From the NCBI GenBank assembly GCA_016212795.1, contig JACRDT010000002.1, forward strand, positions 1 to 46,042: DNA of 46,042 nt, written 5' to 3'. A program made the translations under genes and the position numbers. This DNA is from Elusimicrobiota bacterium (GTDB taxonomy: Bacteria; Elusimicrobiota; Elusimicrobia; UBA1565; UBA9628). Under the pieces are notes generated by a model. It saw nothing but the letters and a program-made list of their open reading frames with translations. It did no database searches and was not told the origin of the DNA. This document shows, piece after piece, positions 33,577 to 42,003 of the stretch; position 1 is the stretch's first letter; each line of letters starts with the position of its first letter.

Positions 33577-33594
33577 CTGGGCGGAGAACGACCC

Positions 33595-35061
33595 TTGAGA
33601 TTGCTCGTCTCGACCCGGTTCAACGTCGGACTGTTCCTCTTCTTCAGCGCGGTCTGCGCCCTGGGTTCGGTCGTGCCGCAGGAGCCCGACAGCGCCCAGG
33701 CCGCGGCGCGCTTCCTGGAGGCCTGGCCGAGGCTGGGCGGGCTGCTGAGCGCCTCGGGGTGCTTCGACCTCTACCACAGCTGGTGGTTCGCCGCGCTCCT
33801 GGGCCTCCTCGCGCTGGACGTGGCGCTCTGCAAGCTCCGCAGGCCCCCGCCGGGCTCGGACCCCTGGGAGGGCCTGCTGGGCGGGCCGCGCGCCGGCGGC
33901 GACGCCGCCGCGCTCGACCTGGCGCGGCCGGAGTTGAGGAAGAAGTCGCTGTACGCCGTCTGCGATCGCGCCGGGGGGGGCGAGGGGATCGGCAGGCTCC
34001 TCGAGGGGTTCGCGGCCGAGGGGTGGCGCCTGTCGCCCGTCGCCGAGGCACCGGGCGCGGTCGAGGCCGGAGGCCGAGCGTCCGAGGCGCCCTCGGGCGC
34101 CCTGGCGTGGGTCGCGGACCGGGGGTCCGCGCAGCGGTGGGGTTCCCTGGTCAGCCACGCCGCCATCGTCGTCGTGTTCGCGGCGGGGCTCGCCGGGAGG
34201 CTGCTGGGCTTCTCCGAGATGATCGAGGTGTCGGAGGGCCGGACGGCCCCGATGCGCCACCGGCCCTGGACCATCGCGCTCGACCGCTTCACCGTGGAGC
34301 ATTACGAGAAGGACGGACGGCCGAAGCTCTTCGCCTCCGAGCTGAGGATCATGGATGGCCCTCTGGAAGTGGGGCGCAAGCGCGTGGTGGTCAACGACCC
34401 TCTCGACGTCGGGGGGGTGAGGTTCTACCAGTCCTCCTGGGGCGTGGCCGAGGATTTCGCGGCGGTCAAGATCTCGGCCGCCGGCGAGGAGCGGGTGCTG
34501 AGGCCCGGCGTCGAGGCCAGGCTCCCCGGGACGCGGGCGAGCGTGACGGCGGAGCGGTTCATGCCCGATTTCGACGTGGTCGACGGCAGGCCCGCCAACA
34601 AGTCCTCGGAGGCGATCCACCCGGCCTTGCGAGTGCGGCTGAAGCGTCCGGGCAAGCCCGCCGAGACCCTGTGGGTCCTCAACGACATGCCGGACGCCGC
34701 GCTGGCCGAGGGACCCGACGGCTCGGTCGAGGCGGCGCCTCCGCCGCCGTTCAGGGTGCTCGGGGTCCAGCCCAGGCTCTTCTCGGGCATCGAGGTGGGC
34801 TATGACCCGGGCTATCGGTTCATGCTCGCGGGCTTCGGGGCCTGGGTGGCGGGCCTGGTCCTGCTCTTCGGCGTGCACCGCCGGAGGGTCTGGGTCGTCT
34901 GCTCGGAGTCTGATGGCGCGCTGCGCTGCGAGTTGGCGGGCTGGAGCCTCCGCGGCGACCATGCCTTCCACGCCGAGTTCGACAGGCTGGCCGGCAGGGC
35001 GAGGTCCGCCCTGGCCTCGGCCGGAGCCGCGGTCGAGGGCGGCGGCCGGGGCGGCGCGTGA
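33595..35061 (+). CDS. resB: ResB/Ccs1 cytochrome c biogenesis protein (pair 2)
   Basis: A 488-residue full-length ResB. TM helices are at about 8-27 (NVGLFLFFSAVCALGSVVPQ), 60-80, 180-200 (SLVSHAAIVVVFAAGLAG with the conserved histidine) and 400-425. A large periplasmic domain lies between the last two (FYQSSWG is a family signature). The start is TTG with GGAG upstream; no better start exists before the first helix. The cytoplasmic loop (about 150-175) contains an AGAVEAGG repeat and an adjacent 8-3-8 palindrome. It works with the CcsA encoded next. Confidence 0.88.
   Translation: MRLLVSTRFNVGLFLFFSAVCALGSVVPQEPDSAQAAARFLEAWPRLGGLLSASGCFDLYHSWWFAALLGLLALDVALCKLRRPPPGSDPWEGLLGGPRAGGDAAALDLARPELRKKSLYAVCDRAGGGEGIGRLLEGFAAEGWRLSPVAEAPGAVEAGGRASEAPSGALAWVADRGSAQRWGSLVSHAAIVVVFAAGLAGRLLGFSEMIEVSEGRTAPMRHRPWTIALDRFTVEHYEKDGRPKLFASELRIMDGPLEVGRKRVVVNDPLDVGGVRFYQSSWGVAEDFAAVKISAAGEERVLRPGVEARLPGTRASVTAERFMPDFDVVDGRPANKSSEAIHPALRVRLKRPGKPAETLWVLNDMPDAALAEGPDGSVEAAPPPPFRVLGVQPRLFSGIEVGYDPGYRFMLAGFGAWVAGLVLLFGVHRRRVWVVCSESDGALRCELAGWSLRGDHAFHAEFDRLAGRARSALASAGAAVEGGGRGGA
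34051..34097 (+). repeat. AGAVEAGG coding repeat, copy 4
   Basis: It encodes PGAVEAGGRASEAPSG in a loop of ResB pair 2, in the same reading frame as the copies in the phosphatase-like and OB-fold genes. The core is nearly identical to the copy at 17268. Confidence 0.85.
34113..34131. repeat. Intragenic palindrome (8-3-8)
   Basis: CGCGGACC, loop GGG, GGTCCGCG, 15 bp after the AGAVEAGG copy in resB. Confidence 0.5.
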
Positions 35062-35083
35062 GCCCGGAGGGATGGGAGCGTCC

Positions 35084-35941
35084 ATGGAACTGACCTTGTT
35101 CGCGCCGGCAGCCGTCCTCTATGGGGTCGCCGCGGCGCTGGCCTTCGTCTATCTGTTCTCGCGCGACGAGCGCTGGAGCCTTTGGGCCCTGCGCCTGCTC
35201 GCCGCGGGGGTCGCCTTCCATCTCGCCTCCTTCGGGCTGAGGATGGCCGACTTCTGGGCCATCCCCGAGAACCGCTGGTTCCTGCCGGTCAACTCGTTCT
35301 ACGGCGCGCTCTCCTTCCTGGCCCTGTCCGTGGCGGCGGTCGCGCTCGCCGTGGAGCGGGGGCACCGCCTGGGCATCCTGGGCGCCTTCGTCTTGCCGTG
35401 GGCCGCGCTCGCGGCCGGCGGGGCGCTGTGGCGGGCCGCGTCGCTGGGCTCCACGGAGGTCGCAGGGCTGGTCCCGGCCCTGCGCAGTTACTGGATGAAC
35501 ATCCACCCCGCCGTGCTCATGGTGGCCTACGCCGCCTTCTCCAACGCGGCCGGGGTCGGGGTCGCGCTCCTCATCCAGGACGGCCAGATCAAATCCCGCC
35601 GGCCGACGGGGCTGTGCTACCGCCTGCCCGCCATCGCGGTGCTCGACGACCTGTGCCACCGGATCAACGCCGCCGGGTTCCTGCTCCTGACGGTCGGCAT
35701 CATCATGGGCGGCATCTGGGCCTACGGCGCCTGGGGGCGGTTCTGGGGTTGGGACCCGAAGGAGACCTGGTCGCTCATCACGGCGGTCGTCTACGCCGCC
35801 TACCTGCACCTGCGCTACGTCAAGGGCTGGCGCGGCCGCCGGGCCGTCTACATGTCGCTGGCGGGCTTCGCCTGCGTGTGCTTCACCTTCATCGGCGTGA
35901 ACTTCCTGAGCGGGCTGCACGGGTACCTGTCCGGCCGATGA
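35084..35941 (+). CDS. ccsA: CcsA/ResC cytochrome c heme lyase subunit (pair 2)
   Basis: A 285-residue polytopic protein with about eight TM helices and the WWD motif WGRFWGWDPKETWSLI. Conserved histidines are in YWMNIHPAVLMVAYA and DLCHRINAAGF. The ATG at 35084 has GGGAG at suitable spacing; an in-frame ATG at 35072 is too close to GGAGG. Its stop overlaps hemA (ATGA), which ties heme attachment to heme synthesis. Confidence 0.93.
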   Translation: MELTLFAPAAVLYGVAAALAFVYLFSRDERWSLWALRLLAAGVAFHLASFGLRMADFWAIPENRWFLPVNSFYGALSFLALSVAAVALAVERGHRLGILGAFVLPWAALAAGGALWRAASLGSTEVAGLVPALRSYWMNIHPAVLMVAYAAFSNAAGVGVALLIQDGQIKSRRPTGLCYRLPAIAVLDDLCHRINAAGFLLLTVGIIMGGIWAYGAWGRFWGWDPKETWSLITAVVYAAYLHLRYVKGWRGRRAVYMSLAGFACVCFTFIGVNFLSGLHGYLSGR

Positions 35942-37017
35942 GCGCCTCCAGCGGACTCGAGCTGCTGGGCGTGAGCCATCACGCAGCCCCCGTGGAGGTC
36001 CGGGAGCGCCTAGCCGCGCTCGGCCCGGAGCTCGTCCTCGAGTCCCTGGCCGCGGCGGGGTGGCGGGAGGCCGTGGTGCTGTCGACCTGCAACCGGTTCG
36101 AGGCCTACGGCGTGAAGCCCTCCCCGCCTGGCGCCCGGGCCCTCGCCCAGGTCCTCGATGACTTGGCCGGCGCCCCGCTGGCGGCGCACGGCTACGGCCG
36201 CCTGGGCGCGGAGGCTGCCCGGCACCTCTTCGAGGTGGCCGCCGGGCTCGACTCGCTCGTGGTGGGGGAAGCCGAGATCCTCGGGCAGGTCCGCGACTGC
36301 TACCACCGCGCCGCGAGAACGGGCAGGACGGGCAAGGTGCTCAACGTCCTGTTCCAGCGGGCCATGTTCGTGGGCAAGAAGGTCCGCAGCGAGACGGGGC
36401 TGGGCACGGGCCGGCTCTCGGTCGCTTCCGTCGCCGTGGAGCTGGCCGAACGGGTCTTCGGGAGCCTGGCGGAGAGCCAGGTGCTCGTGCTCGGGGCCGG
36501 CGAGATGGCCGAGTTGACCGCCACGCACCTCACGAGCGCCAGGATCGCCCGGCTGTGGGTGGCCAACCGGACCTACGAGCGCGGCCTGGCCCTGGCCCGG
36601 CGCTTTTGCGGCATGGCCGTCCGGTGGGAGGAGTTCCCGGGACTGCTCGGGAGCGTGGACGTCGTCATCGCCTCGACCGGCTCCGACCGGGCGGTGGTCA
36701 CGCGGGACATGGTGGCAGATGCCGCCGGGCGCCGCAACGGCCGTCCGCTCTTCCTCATCGACATCGCCATGCCCCGCGACATCTCGGACGAGGTCAACGA
36801 GCTCGAGCAGGTCTACCTCTACGCCCTCGACGACCTCAAGGCCATCGTGGCGGAGAACGTGGCCAGGCGCCAGGGCGAGATCGCCAGGGCCAGGGCCATC
36901 GTGGACGGGAAGGCCGACGAGTTCGGCCGCTGGCTCGAGTCGCTGGCCGCTGGCCGCGAGATCGGCCTCAAGCACGCCCCCGGGCAGGGCGGCGGCCGGG
37001 CGGGGAGGAAGGCATGA
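35938..37017 (+). CDS. hemA: Glutamyl-tRNA reductase
   Basis: Reduces glutamyl-tRNA to glutamate-1-semialdehyde, the first committed step of C5-pathway tetrapyrrole synthesis. The 359-residue protein has the catalytic cysteine C51 in STCNR, the GEAEILGQV motif, an NADPH Rossmann loop (VLVLGAGEMAELTATHL) and the C-terminal dimerisation helix. The shape matches the family, if slightly short at the C-terminus. The stop overlaps hemC (ATGA). The ccsA-hemA-hemC order resembles hem clusters in Geobacter and Aquifex-type genomes. Confidence 0.96.
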   Translation: MSASSGLELLGVSHHAAPVEVRERLAALGPELVLESLAAAGWREAVVLSTCNRFEAYGVKPSPPGARALAQVLDDLAGAPLAAHGYGRLGAEAARHLFEVAAGLDSLVVGEAEILGQVRDCYHRAARTGRTGKVLNVLFQRAMFVGKKVRSETGLGTGRLSVASVAVELAERVFGSLAESQVLVLGAGEMAELTATHLTSARIARLWVANRTYERGLALARRFCGMAVRWEEFPGLLGSVDVVIASTGSDRAVVTRDMVADAAGRRNGRPLFLIDIAMPRDISDEVNELEQVYLYALDDLKAIVAENVARRQGEIARARAIVDGKADEFGRWLESLAAGREIGLKHAPGQGGGRAGRKA

Positions 37018-37937
37018 GACTTCGGTACGGCACGCGGGGCTCCGCGCTGGCCCTGGCCCAATCGGGGCTGGTCGCGCGGCAACTGGAGGCGCTCGGGGCG
37101 TCCTGCGAGCGGGTCGTCATCCAGACGAGCGGGGACCGCTTCTCCGCGACGGTCGGCGACGCCGACGTGGACCTCTCGGCTGGGGCCGAGGCGCCCAACG
37201 TCAAGGCCATGTTCGTCAAGGAGATCGAGGACGCCCTGCTCCGGGGCGACATCGATTTCGCGGTCCACTCCTCCAAGGACCTGCCGGGCGTGCTGCCCGA
37301 GGGACTCGTCGTCGCGTGCTTTCCCAGGCGCGAGGACCCGCGCGACGTCTACATCGGCTCTCCCCGGGCGCCGTCGCTGGCGAGCTTCCCCGACGGGGCT
37401 AGGCTGGCGACCTCGTCGCTGCGCCGGCGCATCCAGCTGGCCATGGCCAAGCCCAGGGCCGCCTTCGTCCCGATGCGCGGCAACGTGGATACCCGGCTGC
37501 GCAAGCTCGGCGAGGGCGCGGCCGACGGCCTCATCCTGGCCGCGGCGGGCCTGAACCGCCTGGGGCGCACCGAGATCCCGGCCGAGCCCGTCCCCACGGA
37601 GGTGGTCACGCCCGCTCCCGGGCAGGGGGCCCTGGCCTTGGAGACCCGGGCCCAGGCGCGGGAGGCCAGGGAGTTCCTCCAGCGCGTCGAGGACCCGGCC
37701 ACGCGGCTGGCCGTGGATTGCGAGCGCGCGGTGATGGAGGCCGTGGGCGGGGACTGCCGGACGCCGCTCGGGGCCTACGCCCGCATCGCCGGGGACACCC
37801 TGACCCTCGAGGTGTTCTGGGCGATGAACGACGGCTCCCGCCCGGTCCGCGCCGCCGGCGAGTGCCCCGCCCGCCGCGAGAGCGCCCTGGACCTGGCCAA
37901 GAGGCTCTCGGAGCGGGTGCGAAGCCGGATTTGCTAA
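37014..37937 (+). CDS. hemC: Porphobilinogen deaminase (hydroxymethylbilane synthase)
   Basis: Polymerises four porphobilinogens into hydroxymethylbilane. The 307-residue protein has RYGTRGSALALAQSG, the HSSKDLPG substrate loop, ATSSLRRRIQL, RGNVDTRLRKL and PAPGQGALALE. The dipyrromethane cofactor cysteine is in GGDCRTPLGA, near residue 246. It is translationally coupled to hemA and followed at once by a TlpA-type gene. Confidence 0.96.
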   Translation: MRLRYGTRGSALALAQSGLVARQLEALGASCERVVIQTSGDRFSATVGDADVDLSAGAEAPNVKAMFVKEIEDALLRGDIDFAVHSSKDLPGVLPEGLVVACFPRREDPRDVYIGSPRAPSLASFPDGARLATSSLRRRIQLAMAKPRAAFVPMRGNVDTRLRKLGEGAADGLILAAAGLNRLGRTEIPAEPVPTEVVTPAPGQGALALETRAQAREAREFLQRVEDPATRLAVDCERAVMEAVGGDCRTPLGAYARIAGDTLTLEVFWAMNDGSRPVRAAGECPARRESALDLAKRLSERVRSRIC

Positions 37938-37940
37938 AAT
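37935..37940 (+). promoter_or_regulatory. -10-like box immediately before the TlpA gene
   Basis: TAAAAT ends 6 nt before the GTG start and overlaps the hemC stop. If used, transcription would begin at the start codon. Confidence 0.35.
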
Positions 37941-37946
37941 CGGCGT

Positions 37947-38477
37947 GTGCGGTCTTTTCCCGGAGCGCTCGGCCGCTGGACGGCCGTCGTCGCTTTGGCC
38001 CTGCTGGCGGGCGGCTGCGGCCGGGGGACTTCCTTCGTCGGCTTGCCCGCGCCTCCCGCGCGCCTCGAGCTCCTGCAGGCCCCGCTGGCCGAGCTGAAGG
38101 ACTGGGCTCCCCTGGCGGGCAAGGTCGTGGTCCTGGAGTTCTGGGCCACGTGGTGCGACAGCTGCCTGGAGGAGCTCCCCCATTTCAACGGGTTCGCGGC
38201 GTCCTTCGAAGGACGCGACGTCCAGTTCATCTCCGTGACCGACGAGCCGGAGGCGGACGTCCGCGCCTTCCTCAAGACCCACCCCATCCGGGGCTGGGTG
38301 GCGCTCGACCCCGACGGCTCGGCCTTCGGCGCCTACCGTGTCAGGGGGAGGCCCTTCACGGTCGTCATCGACCGGCGGGGCCGGGTCGCGGGGCAGACCT
38401 ATCCCCGCCTGCTCAAGCCCGAGATGCTCGAGCCCTTGCTTGGCGGCGGCGGGGCCGCGGCGGGCCGGAGTCCATGA
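37947..38477 (+). CDS. TlpA/ResA-type thioredoxin-fold lipoprotein
   Basis: A 176-residue periplasmic lipoprotein with lipobox ALLAGGC (lipidated C24) and a redox-active C70-D-S-C73 in EFWATWCDSC. The TlpA pattern continues with the cis-proline region GRPFTVVIDRRGRV. It probably reduces apocytochrome cysteines before heme ligation, the ResA role in System II maturation, which fits its place after ResB/CcsA and hem genes. The start is GTG. Its stop overlaps the next ATG. Confidence 0.9.
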   Translation: MRSFPGALGRWTAVVALALLAGGCGRGTSFVGLPAPPARLELLQAPLAELKDWAPLAGKVVVLEFWATWCDSCLEELPHFNGFAASFEGRDVQFISVTDEPEADVRAFLKTHPIRGWVALDPDGSAFGAYRVRGRPFTVVIDRRGRVAGQTYPRLLKPEMLEPLLGGGGAAAGRSP

Positions 38478-39337
38478 GCGGGGACAAGGACACCCTCCTG
38501 GACTTCTCGGCCATCGAGAAGAACCTCGACAGCGTGGTCCGGGTCGCCCGGGGGGTGCGCCCCATCCCCATCGCGGGCATCGTCGGCAGCCTGGGCCGCT
38601 ACCAGGAGTTCACCGAGAACTTCCTTCCCCAGGCGGGACGGGTGAGCGAGAAGTTCGAGAGCGTCAAGGCCGCGATGCTCTCGGGGAAGGTCCTGCCGCC
38701 CATCAAGGTCTACCAGGTGCTCGACAGCTTCTTCGTCATCGACGGGCACCACCGGGTCACGGTGGCCAAGAACGAGCTCAAGGCCGTCGACATCGACGCC
38801 GAGGTGGTGGAGATCGAGTTCGGGCTGAGCCTCTCGCCGGAGAAGAAGTACGCCCATGACAACCAGGCGGCCCGGCGGTTCCTGATCAAGGTCGAGGAGC
38901 GGGCCTTCGAGCGGGAGACCCACCTCAAGAACGGCATCCTCGTCCGCCCGCTCGAGGTGACGGAGCTCACCAGCTACGCGAAGCTCTACGAGGAGATCGC
39001 CCACTTCCGGCGCGGCTGCGCCGGCGGCGGGCTCGCCAAGAAGAACGTCGTGTTCGCGAGCCTGCTCTGGTACGAGTCCCGGTTCCTGCCGGCGGCCCGG
39101 ATCATCCTCGACCAGGGGCTGCTGGAGGGCTTCCCGGCGCGCACCTACACGGACCTCTACATCTGGATCCAGCAGCACAAGTACTACCTGAGCCAGAAGG
39201 CCGGCTTCGACGTGGGCTTCGATTTCACCAAAGAAGACTTCGTGAGGAAGTTCCGCAAGGCGAAGTTCTACGACCTCCTGCCGAGCTTGTTCCAGGGGAT
39301 CGCGGGGTTCATCAAACAGCAAAGACCAACGGCATAA
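38474..39337 (+). CDS. ParB-N-like domain protein of unknown role
   Basis: A 287-residue cytoplasmic protein. Residues about 80-110 resemble the ParB/sulfiredoxin-like fold (LPPIKVYQVLDSFFVIDGHHRVTVAKN). The rest is helical, with VRPLEVTELTSYAKLYEEI and a WYESRFLPAARIIL segment. It has no helix-turn-helix or partner ParA, so plasmid-type partitioning is unlikely. Similar ParB-like nuclease-domain proteins are found near metabolic genes without assigned function. ATGA overlap with the TlpA gene. Confidence 0.65.
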   Translation: MSGDKDTLLDFSAIEKNLDSVVRVARGVRPIPIAGIVGSLGRYQEFTENFLPQAGRVSEKFESVKAAMLSGKVLPPIKVYQVLDSFFVIDGHHRVTVAKNELKAVDIDAEVVEIEFGLSLSPEKKYAHDNQAARRFLIKVEERAFERETHLKNGILVRPLEVTELTSYAKLYEEIAHFRRGCAGGGLAKKNVVFASLLWYESRFLPAARIILDQGLLEGFPARTYTDLYIWIQQHKYYLSQKAGFDVGFDFTKEDFVRKFRKAKFYDLLPSLFQGIAGFIKQQRPTA

Positions 39338-39338
39338 G

Positions 39339-40184
39339 ATGGATAACGGCAAAGAAGCGCGGCCGGAACTTCGTTCCGGCCGCAGAGTGCTCATCACGGG
39401 CGCCACCTCGGGCCTGGGCCGGGGGATGGCCGTGGAGCTCGCCCGGCGGGGCTGCCGCGTCGCCTTGACCGGGCGGCGCCGGGACAAGCTGGCGGCCGTC
39501 GTCGCCGAGGCCAGGGCCGTCTCCGGCGCCGCCGCGGGGGCGGCTTGCCTGGAGCTGGCCGGCACGGTGACGGACCCCGGGGAGGTGCGCCGGCAGTACG
39601 CCCGCGTCAAGGACGCGTGGGGGGGGCTGGATTGGGCCATCCTCAACGCCGGGGTGGCCGACAGCATGGACGCCAGGGAGTTTCGCGCCGAGAACTACCG
39701 GTGGACGTTCGAGACCAACGTGCTGGGCGTGGCCCACTGGCTCGAGGCCGTCATCCCCGACATGGTGAAGGCGGGCGGCGGGACCATCGCGGGCATCGCG
39801 AGCCTCGCGGCCTACAGGGGCCTGCCGGCCAACGGGGCCTACTCGGCGAGCAAGGCGGCCGTCGTCACCATGCTCGAGTCCACGCGCGTCGACCTCGCGG
39901 GGACGGGCGTCAGGGTCGTGACGGTCTGCCCCGGGTTCGTCAAGAGCGAGATCACCGACCGCAACGACCCGCGGGACATGTGGTGGCTGCTCGAGACCCA
40001 AGACGGCGTGCGCCGCATCCTGCGCGGCATCGAGCGGGGGGACCGGCTCGTGCACTTCCCGTGGCAGCTCTCGACGTTCATGGTCCATGTCGCCCCGAAC
40101 ATCCCCGCGTTCCTCTATGACTGGCTCGTGACGAGGATGAGGCCGCGCTCGAAGCGGCCCTACGCGGATGAGAGCCGCCGCTAA
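39339..40184 (+). CDS. Short-chain dehydrogenase/reductase
   Basis: A 281-residue classical SDR with NAD(P) motif TGATSGLGRG, NAGVAD, and the active site YSASK (with upstream serine in IASLAAY). The C-terminus ends in a basic tail after a hydrophobic stretch (VAPNIPAFLYDWLVTRM) that could be membrane-associated. The N-terminal 18 residues are encoded partly by a perfect 11-3-11 palindrome (39359-39383). It starts 1 bp after the ParB-like gene. The substrate is unknown. Confidence 0.9.
   Translation: MDNGKEARPELRSGRRVLITGATSGLGRGMAVELARRGCRVALTGRRRDKLAAVVAEARAVSGAAAGAACLELAGTVTDPGEVRRQYARVKDAWGGLDWAILNAGVADSMDAREFRAENYRWTFETNVLGVAHWLEAVIPDMVKAGGGTIAGIASLAAYRGLPANGAYSASKAAVVTMLESTRVDLAGTGVRVVTVCPGFVKSEITDRNDPRDMWWLLETQDGVRRILRGIERGDRLVHFPWQLSTFMVHVAPNIPAFLYDWLVTRMRPRSKRPYADESRR
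39359..39383. repeat. Intragenic perfect palindrome (11-3-11)
   Basis: GCGGCCGGAAC, loop TTC, then its exact complement, encoding ARPELRSGR at the SDR N-terminus. Confidence 0.6.
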
Positions 40185-40218
40185 GCCTATACGCGCGTAC
40201 AGCCTCTGCGGCTGGATC

Positions 40219-40289
40219 GCCGCGGGCGCGGTCGAGGCCGGAGGCCGAGCGTCCGCGGCGCCTTCAGGGATGGCGTCGGCTGCCGCGGG
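40219..40289 (+). repeat. AGAVEAGG repeat, intergenic copy 5
   Basis: A non-coding copy between the SDR and the first FNR gene. It keeps the flanking GGCGTCGGCTGCCGCGGG seen after copy 1 and between copies 2 and 3, which helps define the element as roughly 63-72 bp with GCCGCGGG at both ends. Confidence 0.8.
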
Positions 40290-40308
40290 GCGACCTCCTC
40301 CGTGCCGT

Positions 40309-40342
40309 ATGACGCTTGTCATGCCGCGCTTTTTGCTACTAT
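40309..40342 (+). promoter_or_regulatory. FNR-like operator and -10 before fnr1
   Basis: The perfect dyad ATGAC-GCTT-GTCAT (40309-40322) is followed by TACTAT (40337-40342). Its centre is about 34 bp before the predicted start and overlaps the -35, which suits autorepression better than activation. Confidence 0.6.
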
Positions 40343-40357
40343 AAGGCCGGATAGGCC

Positions 40358-41101
40358 ATGGGCTACAAGAGAACCATCGCTCCGCACCTCGAATGCCCGT
40401 TCGCCCCGGACCAGGCGTGCCGCGGGTGCGACTGCGTCAAGCGCTGCTTCTTCAACTTCCTGTCTCCCGAGTCGCTCAAGCGGTTCAGGGCCGAGCGCCG
40501 GATGAGGCTCTACAAGGCGCGCCAGGTCGTGTTCAACGAGGGGGACCAGCCCCAGGGCCTCTACGTCCTGTGCGTGGGCGACGTCAAGCTGATCAAGGCC
40601 GACTTGCGCGGCCGGGAGCTCACCCTGATGTACCTGTCCTGCGGGGACCTCATGGGCGAGGTCTCGCACGTGACCGGGGACCCCTATGGCGCCTCGGCCG
40701 AGACCATGCGCGATTCGGTGGTCTGCTTCGTGAGCCGGGACCTGGCGGACCATTTCGCCAAGGTCGAGCCGGAGTTCCACCGGAGGCTTCTGCTCCGCGT
40801 GAGCCGCTTCATGTGCGGGGCGATCGACAGGACCTTCGGTTTCGCCTTCCAGTCGGCCGAGTCGCGCCTGGCGGGCTTCCTCCTGGCCCACCGGCCGCCT
40901 CCGGCGGGCCTCGGGAAGCTCCCCTGCCACGCCAAGGAGCCGTTCAGCCGCCGGGAGATCGCCGGCAACCTGGGCCTCTCGCCCGAGACCGTCATCAGGA
41001 CCCTGTCGACGTTCCAGCGCCGCCGCCTCATCCGCCTCGCGGGCAAGTCCATCGAGGTGGTCGACAGGCCGGGCTTGGAGTCGATCACCCAGGCCTCGTG
41101 A
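40358..41101 (+). CDS. FNR-type iron-sulfur transcription regulator 1
   Basis: A 247-residue Crp/Fnr protein. The N-terminus has C21-x2-C24-x5-C30 and the beta-roll has C123 (SVVCFV). This matches the spacing of the E. coli FNR 4Fe-4S ligands C20, C23, C29 and C122, so an oxygen- or NO-labile cluster is likely. Extra C13 and C26 are present. The effector domain (residues 45-150) and dimer helix precede a HTH whose recognition helix reads SPETVIRTLSTF. Compared with FNR (VETISR), Glu and Arg are kept and Ser is Ile. It is followed without a gap by a close paralogue. Confidence 0.93.
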   Translation: MGYKRTIAPHLECPFAPDQACRGCDCVKRCFFNFLSPESLKRFRAERRMRLYKARQVVFNEGDQPQGLYVLCVGDVKLIKADLRGRELTLMYLSCGDLMGEVSHVTGDPYGASAETMRDSVVCFVSRDLADHFAKVEPEFHRRLLLRVSRFMCGAIDRTFGFAFQSAESRLAGFLLAHRPPPAGLGKLPCHAKEPFSRREIAGNLGLSPETVIRTLSTFQRRRLIRLAGKSIEVVDRPGLESITQAS

Positions 41102-41106
41102 ACGCC

Positions 41107-41895
41107 ATGGCCGCCGAACGGACCTCGTTCATCCGCCGGGACTGCCCGTTCGTGCCGACGAAGGACTGCGCGGAGTGCGACGCCCACAGGCGCTGCTTCC
41201 TCGACTCCCTGTCGCCGGAGTCGGTCAGGCTGTTCCGGGCCGAGCGCCGGATGCGGCTCTACAAGGCCGGGCAGCCCGTCTTCACCGCGGGAGACGACCC
41301 CCGCGGCATCCACATCCTCTGCGTGGGCGACGCCAGGATGGTCAAGTCCGACGCCGGCGGCCGGGAGCTGACCCTGGCGCATCTTTCCTGCGGGGACTTC
41401 ATGGGCGAGGCGTGGTACGTCGCCGGGAAGCCCTACGGGGCGACGGTCGAGACCGTCCGCGACTCGGTGGTCTGCTTCGTGCCCCGGGACCTCGTCGAGC
41501 GCTTCAGGAAGACCGAGCCCGCCTTCGAGCTGATGCTGCTCCGGTGGGTCAGCCGCTCCGTCTCCCGCTCCATGGACCGGGTCTTCACCTTCGCGTTCAG
41601 GTCCGCGGAGGCCCGCCTGGCGGGCTTCATCATGGACCCCAGGGAGGTCCCGCGCAACGGGATCCCGGCGAAGGGGCCCGCCCGGGGCGGCCTCCCGGCG
41701 TCCGCCGGCCCGCTGGACTGCCGCGGCCGGGAGCCGCGCTCCCGCCGCGAGATCGCCGACATCCTGGGCCTCTCGCCCGAGACCGTCATCAGGACCCTGT
41801 CGGCGTTCCAGCGCCGCGGCCTCGTGCGCCTCTCGGGACGGAGCATCAAGATCCGCGACCGGGCGGGCCTGGAGGCCGTGGCGCAGGAGCGTTGA
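41107..41895 (+). CDS. FNR-type iron-sulfur transcription regulator 2
   Basis: A 262-residue paralogue of the previous protein. It has C21-x2-C24-x5-C30 plus C123, the same ILCVGD and HLSCGDFMGE segments, and an identical SPETVIRTLS recognition helix, so both should bind the same DNA. It differs by a 15-20 residue Pro/Gly/Arg insertion (about 185-205) before the HTH. The start at 41107 aligns with the MGYKRT start of the first protein; a GTG at 41098 overlapping the upstream stop is the alternative. The two cluster ligands are equally preserved, so the duplicates may differ in oxygen sensitivity. Confidence 0.92.
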   Translation: MAAERTSFIRRDCPFVPTKDCAECDAHRRCFLDSLSPESVRLFRAERRMRLYKAGQPVFTAGDDPRGIHILCVGDARMVKSDAGGRELTLAHLSCGDFMGEAWYVAGKPYGATVETVRDSVVCFVPRDLVERFRKTEPAFELMLLRWVSRSVSRSMDRVFTFAFRSAEARLAGFIMDPREVPRNGIPAKGPARGGLPASAGPLDCRGREPRSRREIADILGLSPETVIRTLSAFQRRGLVRLSGRSIKIRDRAGLEAVAQER

Positions 41896-41932
41896 AGGGC
41901 GCTCTGTCCGGTCGGCCTGAAGCTGCTGAGAC

Positions 41933-41968
41933 ATGACGTAAATCATAGCAGCGGATGCCGTTTGTCAT
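41933..41968 (+). promoter_or_regulatory. Tandem FNR-like operators before the CbcL-like gene
   Basis: ATGAC-GTAA-ATCAT (41933-41946) and ATGCC-GTTT-GTCAT (41955-41968) have centres 22 bp (two helical turns) apart. Relative to the start predicted from TATCCT at 41991-41996 they lie at -63.5 and -41.5. Confidence 0.6.
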
Positions 41969-41990
41969 GGCCGATTTCAGCCCTGAGCGA

Positions 41991-41996
41991 TATCCT
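41991..41996 (+). promoter_or_regulatory. -10 box of the CbcL-like operon
   Basis: TATCCT predicts a transcription start at about 42003, immediately before the ATG. No -35 consensus is present, consistent with activator dependence. Confidence 0.45.
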
Positions 41997-42003
41997 ATCC
42001 CCC

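Noticed and set aside
35020..35058. Possible degenerate AGAVEAGG copy at the end of resB pair 2 (SAGAAVEGGGRGGA)
   Set aside because: Only a loose resemblance in a low-complexity tail; too diverged to support at DNA level.
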